NCBI GenBank assembly: GCA_963922535.1
Contig: CAWUIN010000105.1
Span: 1-9,407, forward strand
Source: Tectiglobus sp963922535
GTDB lineage: Bacteria; Pseudomonadota; Alphaproteobacteria; Rhizobiales; Hyphomicrobiaceae
Direction: 5' to 3'
Length of the DNA: 9,407 bases
Under the pieces are notes generated by a model. The model was not told the DNA's origin and searched no databases. It saw nothing but the letters and a program-made list of their open reading frames with translations. The position numbers and the translations under genes were made by a program. Positions 1-4,422 of this stretch are shown one piece after another (the first letter of the stretch is position 1; each line of letters opens with the position of its first letter).

Positions 1-848
1 ACTACACAATTTTAGTGGCATGCCTTGAAGGCGACGCGAACAACAGGCAACGCGACCACATCCTAACCAGCCTTGAAAATCAAATTGGACGCGGCCTTGT
101 CCATGTTCAGCCCTATCCTGAAGTTTTATCAATATCTGAAATATCGGAACGCAGTCAGGCACTCATTAATGCTGAGGCAACAGGTAGGAGGTGGCTGGAT
201 AAGACGAGCGCAGACCTTCTTGTTTGGGGTGAGGTTGCCAAAAGTGATGCGGTGCTGAGATTGCGTATTCTTGATGGCAAGGGTGATGTGTCGGAAAGTA
301 AGGGCTATCAGTTAACCGAAACTCTTGAGTTGCCAACTGACTTTGGAGAAAAACTTGGCGCGGCCCTTGAGGGTATCATTGTGTCGAGTATTACAGCGGC
401 CTATGACAGCGGACGTTATGTCGTTGACATTCTGAAACCTGCCCACGTTCGTCTTAAGAGCATAACGCAAAATCTTCCTACAACATTCACACCCGCGAGC
501 CGTGGGACCATTCTGCATGCTCAGGCAGTTACGGCGGTAAAATTAGGTGAACAGCAGGGTAAAAATAGCCTTCTCGTTGAAGGCGTCGCCGCCTACCGCA
601 ATGCCTTGCAAGAATGGACGCGCGAGCGGGTGCCGCTTCAGTGGGCCACGACGCAGAATAACCTCGGCAATGCGCTTTCGACGCTTGGCGAGCGGGAGAA
701 TGGCACCGAACGTCTTGAGGAGGCCGTCGCCGCCTACCGCAATGCCTTGCAAGAATGGACACCCCAAGCGCACCCGCATGGCAATGAGATTGTGAAAAAT
801 GGCTTAAAACGCGCTCAAAATATTATTGAAGAACGCAACCCCAAGTGA
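1..848 (+). CDS. TPR-type protein, 5' end outside window
   Basis: The reading frame is already open at base 3 and reads YTILVACLEGD before the first GTG at 15, so the true start is probably upstream and this is a C-terminal fragment of 281 visible residues. The first two thirds is a globular domain (ADLLVWGEV, YQLTETLELP, FGEKLGAALE) that I associate with rhizobial TPR proteins of unassigned role. The last third holds about one and a third 47-residue TPR units: an AAYRNALQEW helix, then WATTQNNLGNALSTLGERE, then a second AAYRNALQEW helix. A 36-bp stretch is repeated perfectly (584-619 and 725-760), so the array can shrink or grow by recombination. It is short for such proteins. The likely role is as a protein-protein scaffold. 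No catalytic motif is visible. The gene ends with TGA at 846-848. Confidence 0.75.
   Translation, partial: YTILVACLEGDANNRQRDHILTSLENQIGRGLVHVQPYPEVLSISEISERSQALINAEATGRRWLDKTSADLLVWGEVAKSDAVLRLRILDGKGDVSESKGYQLTETLELPTDFGEKLGAALEGIIVSSITAAYDSGRYVVDILKPAHVRLKSITQNLPTTFTPASRGTILHAQAVTAVKLGEQQGKNSLLVEGVAAYRNALQEWTRERVPLQWATTQNNLGNALSTLGERENGTERLEEAVAAYRNALQEWTPQAHPHGNEIVKNGLKRAQNIIEERNPK
584..760 (+). repeat. Two identical 36-bp copies inside TPR units
   Basis: Bases 584-619 and 725-760 are identical over 36 bp and lie 141 bp apart, which is exactly 47 codons, one TPR unit. They encode the VAAYRNALQEW helix. Identity at DNA level suggests recent duplication or gene conversion. Confidence 0.85.
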
Positions 849-898
849 TGGTTGCAATCATCATTCTGACCTCAGCTTTTGGCTAAAAGCGGTGGTCG

Positions 899-964
899 AT
901 GACCACACAAAAACGCCCGCACAATGAGGATTTTGACTTAACATGGGCAAATGATTTCCGGTAA
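899..964 (+). CDS. Possible 21-residue ORF, unrecognised
   Basis: ATG at 899 opens a 21-codon frame (MTTQKRPHNEDFDLTWANDF, then R and TAA). The composition is protein-like, but there is no clear ribosome binding site (only GGTGG 3 nt upstream) and the start overlaps the GTGGTC/GACCAC hairpin. It could be a small peptide, the remnant of a truncated gene, or chance. Confidence 0.15.
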   Translation: MTTQKRPHNEDFDLTWANDFR

Positions 965-1026
965 GTCATACCCACAAGACGAAAGCGGATGCAATCGCGC
1001 ATGATCAGGGGGCTTGAGGATCAGCG

Positions 1027-1133
1027 GAACCGAAATTGCCGGCAAGCATGGTTCAAAAGTTATAACTTTTGGACCACACACAGAAAACCAATAAAACCGG
1101 GGCTTTTGAGTGGTCCATTTTTATGGTCCAAAA
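1027..1133. promoter_or_regulatory. Candidate res-like recombination/operator region
   Basis: Three dyads are packed upstream of the recombinase. A 28-bp dyad (1027-1054) has GAACC/GGTTC arms placed symmetrically around the palindrome TTGCCGGCAA (1036-1045). A perfect 18-bp palindrome, CAAAAGTTATAACTTTTG, spans 1054-1071. TGGACCAC (1070-1077) pairs with GTGGTCCA (1110-1117), and TGGTCCAAAA (1124-1133) also pairs with TTTTGGACCA (1067-1076). Tn3/gamma-delta resolvase sites consist of dimer-binding dyads upstream of the recombinase gene, and their crossover site has a central TTATAA. The palindrome here has TTATAA at 1060-1065. The assignment is inference from architecture. An operator array for autoregulation would look similar. 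Confidence 0.4.
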
Positions 1134-1146
1134 ATCTGGGCCGATA

Positions 1147-1155
1147 TGCTATGAT
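1147..1155 (+). promoter_or_regulatory. Extended -10 promoter of the recombinase
   Basis: TGC-TATGAT (1147-1155) matches an extended -10 (TGn plus TATAAT, 5/6). No good -35 is visible, which is common with extended -10 elements. The hexamer ends 7 nt before the ATG at 1163, so transcription should start at or beside the start codon. Confidence 0.45.
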
Positions 1156-1162
1156 CTGAAGC

Positions 1163-1711
1163 ATGAAAATGGGCTATGCACGGGTCTCAACGAAAGACCA
1201 AAATCTCGACCGGCAAATCGCAGCTTTGCGCGATGCCAAATGTGATCATATATTCCGCGAAGAGGCGTCAGGTAAGAATGTCGAAGGCCGCCCGCAATTG
1301 GAGAAAGCCATTGATGCGCTCGGCACCGATGATATCCTGATTGTTGCGGAATGGGATCGAGCCACACGCTCAATGATGGACGGGATCAACATCATTCAAC
1401 GCATTGCGGATCGCGGTGCGAAGGTCAAAGTTCTCGATAAACCTTACCTCGATCTGACAACACCAATTGGCCAAGGTATTTTGGCGTTCTTGTCGGCAAT
1501 GGCACAGGATGAGAGAGAACGCATTATCAAACGTGCCAATGAAGGTCGAGCGGCGGCTCGCAAAAAAGGTATCAATCTTGGCCGCAAGCGCATTCTGTCT
1601 GATTACCAAATTAAAGAAGCGCTTGGACGTCTCGAGGCCGGTGACAGCTGCCGAAGCATCGCTCGCAGCATGGGCGTCTCGCATCAGACGATTTCAAGAC
1701 TGCGAGAGTAA
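1163..1711 (+). CDS. Serine recombinase, resolvase/invertase family
   Basis: This 182-residue protein has the size of Tn3-type resolvases and Hin/Pin-type invertases. GYARVSTKDQ at the N-terminus carries the nucleophile Ser9 with Arg7. AEWDRATRS (62-70) supplies the conserved Arg66 and Arg69. QDERERIIKRANEG (115-128) lies in the dimerisation/E-helix region, and 146-182 form a helix-turn-helix DNA-binding domain (SIARSMGVSHQTISRL). Such enzymes cut at a central dinucleotide through a Ser-DNA covalent link. An in-frame TGA at 1157-1159 excludes an earlier start. ATG 1163 has no Shine-Dalgarno but sits 7 nt after a -10, and ATG 1169 (GAAG 7 nt upstream) is the alternative. No transposase or Tn3-type terminal repeats are in the window, so its substrate is unknown. 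The dyads upstream are the obvious candidate. Confidence 0.93.
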   Translation: MKMGYARVSTKDQNLDRQIAALRDAKCDHIFREEASGKNVEGRPQLEKAIDALGTDDILIVAEWDRATRSMMDGINIIQRIADRGAKVKVLDKPYLDLTTPIGQGILAFLSAMAQDERERIIKRANEGRAAARKKGINLGRKRILSDYQIKEALGRLEAGDSCRSIARSMGVSHQTISRLRE

Positions 1712-1720
1712 CATTTCCTC

Positions 1721-1760
1721 TTAGTACGTTAAAATTGATTTCTCACGTAAAACGTACTAA
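1721..1760. repeat. Perfect 10-bp inverted repeat between convergent genes
   Basis: TTAGTACGTT (1721-1730) and AACGTACTAA (1751-1760) are exact inverted copies with a 20-bp A+T-rich spacer, located between the 3' ends of the recombinase and hipA. No T-run follows either arm, so it is not a standard intrinsic terminator. It could be a weak bidirectional terminator or a recombinase/repressor binding site. Confidence 0.55.
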
Positions 1761-1805
1761 AATACATCAAATTCTATTAGCCAGCTACGCAATTAACGGG
1801 CGGCC

Positions 1806-3119
1806 TTAGTCGTCAGCTTCGGCTTCTTCTCCATAGGAAATTTGCAGCGCATTGCAACGTTCGACTAGGCAGCCCACAAGTTTTGATAGATTTTCAGAGG
1901 GGAGACCTTCACGAATAAATTCGTCCGCAAGAGCAGCCGCCTCATCAGGCAGGCGAGCAATAAAGTGACGAATGTGCCCGATTACCCGGTCGGGGGAATA
2001 GCCGGCCGCCCGCGCCTGACACTCCCAGTGCCGCGGCGCTATTTTGTCGAGGCGATAATGGCTGTCAATAGACATCGCCAACCTTCCATCGCGCCGCCGG
2101 TCGAGATAGGGCAGAATACTAATCACGTCGTACAGCGGCGCAAGACGGAAGCGGCCTTGCCGGGCCAGTAATAAAGAGAAGTTTTTTGCATGGGCGTCCG
2201 ATCCGCCGATGACAAAATTATAAGCCTGCGCTTTCATGAATCTATCGCGGTCTTCGCCTGGCTTTGCCGATCCAGATAAGAGCTGCATAATGTCAGCAAT
2301 GCCTGGGCCTCCGTCATTCTGATATTTATTCTGCGGTATCACTGCAAGCGCTTGACAGCAATCTTCCTGATGTACGCGCCTCACCTCTCCACCGCGGCTA
2401 TCTAATGGAAGGCGTGTGCTGCCTTTCATGCGCACACGATCATAGCGTTCTATGACGACAACGGGTAAGTCACCAAAATGTTCGATCCAAATGCGTGGTG
2501 TTGGCAGTCCGAAACGCCCGGCCAGCCTTAAACAGAACGCTTCATTCTCAACCTGGCCTTCAAGATGAGGTATAGGCGGTTTGAGAATATGAGTTGAGGG
2601 CGTTCGTCCCCGCGGTTCGTACCAATTTTTACCAACACGATAGAGTGCCTTTTTGGGCTGCGCGCCTGCCAGTGAAAACTGGCCGCCAGTTTCGGTGAAC
2701 TGTGTTGCGCCAGGATCTTTGGTCAGCTGACGGAATGCATGCTCCAGTATTGCGGTGGAAAGCCGTGTAACACCTTCACGGTTGCGCATCTCATCGATGT
2801 TTTCAGGTGAAACAATCTGGATAGCACCTTGTAGATCTTCACCTATATGAGCTAGGAGCGCAAATGCATTGCGCGGACTAACGCCAAAGCGGCGCCCCCA
2901 AGCTGCTAGCGTTATTTCATTATCCGGCAGAAGCCCCCACAAAAAAGGCCTGATGACAGCATCGCCGTGCTGAATTTTCGTCAACGGCATTGAGAGTGAT
3001 AGAGGAACTGCATTTACATTTTGCAGCCACTCTTCATCGTATCGAAAAGCGAAGCGGCCCTGATAATACGTCACGACGCCGATACGTCGATCTCTTAACA
3101 ATATAATGAGTTCACGCAT
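1806..3119 (-). CDS. hipA: HipA-family Ser/Thr kinase toxin
   Basis: HipA kinases cause growth arrest and persistence. E. coli HipA phosphorylates glutamyl-tRNA synthetase, but the target here cannot be read from sequence. The start chosen is ATG 3117-3119 (MRELIILL), preceded by a G-rich Shine-Dalgarno (GGGGGGG) and overlapping hipB by 8 bp. This gives 437 residues, close to E. coli HipA (440). From that start the key residues fall at Ser149 (FSLAGAQPK loop, autophosphorylation site), Lys180 (ILKP), Asp308 and Asn313 (SDAHAKN), and Asp331 (LYDV), each one less than E. coli S150, K181, D309, N314 and D332, so the kinase looks intact. An upstream ATG at 3155 would add 12 residues and break this register. 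The N-terminal HipA domain covers about 1-105 and the kinase the rest. It is cotranscribed with hipB and convergent with the recombinase. Confidence 0.95.
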   Translation of the reverse strand: MRELIILLRDRRIGVVTYYQGRFAFRYDEEWLQNVNAVPLSLSMPLTKIQHGDAVIRPFLWGLLPDNEITLAAWGRRFGVSPRNAFALLAHIGEDLQGAIQIVSPENIDEMRNREGVTRLSTAILEHAFRQLTKDPGATQFTETGGQFSLAGAQPKKALYRVGKNWYEPRGRTPSTHILKPPIPHLEGQVENEAFCLRLAGRFGLPTPRIWIEHFGDLPVVVIERYDRVRMKGSTRLPLDSRGGEVRRVHQEDCCQALAVIPQNKYQNDGGPGIADIMQLLSGSAKPGEDRDRFMKAQAYNFVIGGSDAHAKNFSLLLARQGRFRLAPLYDVISILPYLDRRRDGRLAMSIDSHYRLDKIAPRHWECQARAAGYSPDRVIGHIRHFIARLPDEAAALADEFIREGLPSENLSKLVGCLVERCNALQISYGEEAEADD

Positions 3120-3444
3120 CTGCCCCCCCGGGAGGTGGCTGATCGACGATTGCATCTATGTCGATATCGTCTTCTTCAGGCGTTTCGGTGTGTTGTGACA
3201 TCGATGTGCATGCGCAAGCCGTGAGGTCGATTTGAAGCTCATTTAAGGCACGCAACACAAGACCTAGTTTGGCGTTAGCATTGCCTTGTTCAATTGCATT
3301 GACCCATTTGCGTGATACGGTGAGGCGATCGGCAAGCGCTTGCTGTGACAGGCCAAGCTCTTCGCGGCGGCTTTTAATGAGCCCTGCGATATCTTCAGCG
3401 CGCCGAATATGAAGGGATGATGTTTTGTAACCTGTAGGTGACAT
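3112..3444 (-). CDS. hipB: HipB-like XRE antitoxin and autorepressor
   Basis: This is a 110-residue helix-turn-helix antitoxin. AEDIAGLIKSRREELGLSQQ followed by ALADRLTVSRKWVNAIEQG is a classic XRE/Cro-C1 fold (about 16-70), with LGLVLRALNELQIDL as the following helix and an acidic Pro-rich tail (EEDDIDIDAIVDQPPPGG). HipB proteins bind and neutralise HipA and repress the operon. Its 3' end overlaps hipA by 8 bp, which implies translational coupling. Two ATGs are possible. ATG 3469-3471 would add nine residues (MSPVGYNWC), but a -10 element (3451-3456) lies downstream of it and points to transcription starting at 3444, so the ATG at 3442-3444 is preferred. Both candidate starts lie in the operator palindromes, so the N-terminal MSPTGY is partly dictated by operator DNA. 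Confidence 0.88.
   Translation of the reverse strand: MSPTGYKTSSLHIRRAEDIAGLIKSRREELGLSQQALADRLTVSRKWVNAIEQGNANAKLGLVLRALNELQIDLTACACTSMSQHTETPEEDDIDIDAIVDQPPPGGADA
3426..3443. promoter_or_regulatory. hip operator 1
   Basis: TGTAACCTGTAGGTGACA is a near-palindrome (TGTaACCT/AGGTgACA arms) covering the predicted transcription start and the first codons of hipB. It matches operator 2 at 16/18 positions, and only the central two bases differ. HipB, encoded just downstream, is the likely ligand. Confidence 0.75.
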
Positions 3445-3450
3445 ACACCA

Positions 3451-3478
3451 ATTGTAACCTACAGGTGACATATTGCAA
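3451..3478 (-). promoter_or_regulatory. hipBA promoter
   Basis: On the minus strand TTGCAA (3473-3478) and TACAAT (3451-3456) are separated by 16 bp and read toward hipB. Six bases separate the -10 from the A of ATG 3444, so the transcript would start at the start codon. Confidence 0.55.
3453..3470. promoter_or_regulatory. hip operator 2
   Basis: TGTAACCTACAGGTGACA is the second copy of the near-palindrome, placed 27 bp from operator 1 and lying across the -35/-10 spacer and most of the -10. Occupancy should block RNA polymerase. The 27-bp spacing is about 2.6 helical turns. Confidence 0.75.
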
Positions 3479-3532
3479 GAGAAAGCTGGCGGAGTTTATC
3501 TAATTACAGTCTTTACAGATTGTGTCCGACCT

Positions 3533-3557
3533 GTTCCATAAGAGGGATTATGCGAAT
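3533..3557 (-). repeat. Left dif-like (XerCD-type) site, 25-bp direct repeat
   Basis: Read on the minus strand the site is ATTCGCATAA, then a 6-bp centre TCCCTC, then TTATGGAAC. This copies the dif layout, in which a XerC arm ending in CATAA, a 6-bp spacer and a XerD arm starting TTATG are joined (E. coli arms GGTGCGCATAA and TTATGTTAAAT). It is repeated at 7546-7570 in the same orientation with one mismatch, in the centre. The repeat is seen directly. The Xer interpretation is inference. Confidence 0.7.
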
Positions 3558-3610
3558 TGCGATCTGTCTTTTCAAAATGTCTTTGACCGTACATCTTTCA
3601 AAATCCGTGC

Positions 3611-3641
3611 CATAGCCTCTTTGCATAAGTTCAAGGCTATG
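3611..3641 (-). terminator. Possible hairpin downstream of collar-domain gene
   Basis: CATAGCCT (3611-3618) and AGGCTATG (3634-3641) form an 8-bp stem with a 15-nt loop, 43 bp past the stop of the minus-strand gene ending at 3684. On the minus strand GGATTTTG follows shortly, but a true U-run is lacking, so this is a weak terminator at best. Confidence 0.3.
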
Positions 3642-3683
3642 TTTCTGGCAAGTTGCCTATAAGCACCTAAAGTTGCCGGGTGA

Positions 3684-4307
3684 CTACTTACGTACGCAAT
3701 AAAGAACTGTGACGTAGGGTGGCATAATGTTAATGTCTTCTCCTTTACCCTTGGGCGTAGTAGATCTTCCATAACCCATTTTAATAGTGCCGCCTTTAGT
3801 GTTAAGCCCTTGCTTTCCACCACCTGCTAAGCCGTCCCATTTGTGAACATGTGCAGGCAATTGATCCTTATTTAATTTTATCGTTGCTTTCCCGCCTTTT
3901 TTCCCAACATGATTTTTCTCCACTACACCAAGTAGAAAATTGCCGCGTGCGTCCTCGTAAGGCTCCCATCCAACTGGGCATTGTTTTTTTTTGAATGCAA
4001 TTATCGCTCCGGCAACACTCCAGCCTGAGTTATCCGTCAATGGCAATAGACCTGATATAAATAAGGGCATCAGGAAGATTAGTCTCCAGCTTCCACCGAT
4101 ATGGGACGCTATGAATGCTCCGATAAAAAAGGCAGTGAACATAATCGGCGAAAAGTAAGGGTGGCTGCTCGAAAAAAAAACTTTGTTATGACCATTCAGT
4201 TTCATTAAATCTGTTGCTGTTTCGCTTGATAACAAGCTTATCAACGGTATTATCCCTAGAAACGAGATGAACCAGAATAGCGCACTAATTACTTCTTTTC
4301 TTAACAT
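3684..4307 (-). CDS. Membrane protein with C-terminal phage tail-collar-like domain
   Basis: This 207-residue protein has two clear parts. Residues 1-95 are hydrophobic, with segments at about 6-27, 54-71 and 74-90. Residues 98-207 read like a tail-collar/microcystin-dependent-protein domain: GAIIAFKKKQCPVGW, RGNFLLGV (121-128), GGKATIKLNKDQLPAHVH (138-155), a Gly/Lys-rich loop, and a terminal NIMPPYVTVLYC. Collar domains are trimeric tips of phage tails and related surface proteins. Cys110 and Cys204 lie at the two ends of the domain and could pair, which would fit a periplasmic location. TAA lies just upstream of the ATG, so this is the first possible start, and no Shine-Dalgarno is visible. 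There are no other phage genes nearby, and a membrane anchor is unusual for this domain. It is divergent from the AIM24-like gene. Function unknown. Confidence 0.8.
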   Translation of the reverse strand: MLRKEVISALFWFISFLGIIPLISLLSSETATDLMKLNGHNKVFFSSSHPYFSPIMFTAFFIGAFIASHIGGSWRLIFLMPLFISGLLPLTDNSGWSVAGAIIAFKKKQCPVGWEPYEDARGNFLLGVVEKNHVGKKGGKATIKLNKDQLPAHVHKWDGLAGGGKQGLNTKGGTIKMGYGRSTTPKGKGEDINIMPPYVTVLYCVRK

Positions 4308-4350
4308 GTCTTATCACAATAGCGCAGAAAGTTTGCTTGCCCTGTTTTTA

Positions 4351-4365
4351 TGATATTTCGTATCA
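4351..4365. promoter_or_regulatory. Small palindrome in the divergent intergenic region
   Basis: TGATA-TTTCG-TATCA is a perfect 5-bp dyad midway between the two divergent membrane genes. Related TATCA motifs occur at 4312-4316 (TTATCAC) and 4394-4398 (ATATCAT). It may be a shared operator, but the motif is short and A+T-rich, so chance is possible. Confidence 0.25.
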
Positions 4366-4410
4366 CTTGTGCCGAGATATTACAACGTTTCATATCATCC
4401 ATCGAAAGGC

Positions 4411-4417
4411 AGGGAAG
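4411..4417 (+). promoter_or_regulatory. Ribosome binding site fixing the start at 4423
   Basis: AGGGAAG lies 5 nt before ATG 4423 and is the best Shine-Dalgarno seen in the middle of the window. It favours this start over the in-frame GTG at 4369, which has none. Confidence 0.6.
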
Positions 4418-4422
4418 CGTAC

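Larger units (their letters stand above)
849..1162. other. 314-bp gene-poor stretch rich in palindromes
   Basis: No convincing gene lies here. A 21-codon ORF (899-964, +) is possible but unsupported. The stretch holds a small hairpin (GCTTTT/AAAAGC, 875-890), a GTGGTC-GAT-GACCAC hairpin (892-906), a weak TGACTTA/TAAGTCA pair (934-940 and 962-968), and a denser run of dyads at 1027-1133 just upstream of the recombinase. The last is the best candidate for a recombination site or operator. Neither hairpin is followed by a T-run, so neither is a classical terminator for the TPR gene. Confidence 0.6.

Noticed and set aside
529..795. ORFs of 77-82 residues on both strands over the TPR repeats
   Set aside because: They contain internally repeated sequence only because the 36-bp DNA repeat is read in other frames.
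875..890. GCTTTT/AAAAGC hairpin as terminator of the first TPR gene
   Set aside because: The stem is only 6 bp and A+T-rich, and no T-run follows it.
972..981. CCACAAGACG, resembling the CCATAAGACG part of the dif-like site
   Set aside because: The similarity stops after ten bases; the TTATG arm and the 6-bp spacing are missing, so it is not a third site.
849..1805. A complete Tn3-type transposon around the recombinase
   Set aside because: No transposase and no 38-bp-type terminal inverted repeats were found on either side within the window.
3765..3782. TTCCATAACCCATTTTAA inside the collar-domain gene
   Set aside because: It has one CATAA arm and a 6-bp gap, but the second arm is not TTATG and it lies in conserved coding sequence.
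3572..3823. 83-residue minus-strand ORF overlapping the collar-domain gene's 3' end
   Set aside because: It lies in another frame of a gene with clear domain similarity over its last 110 residues, and has no recognisable motif or ribosome binding site.
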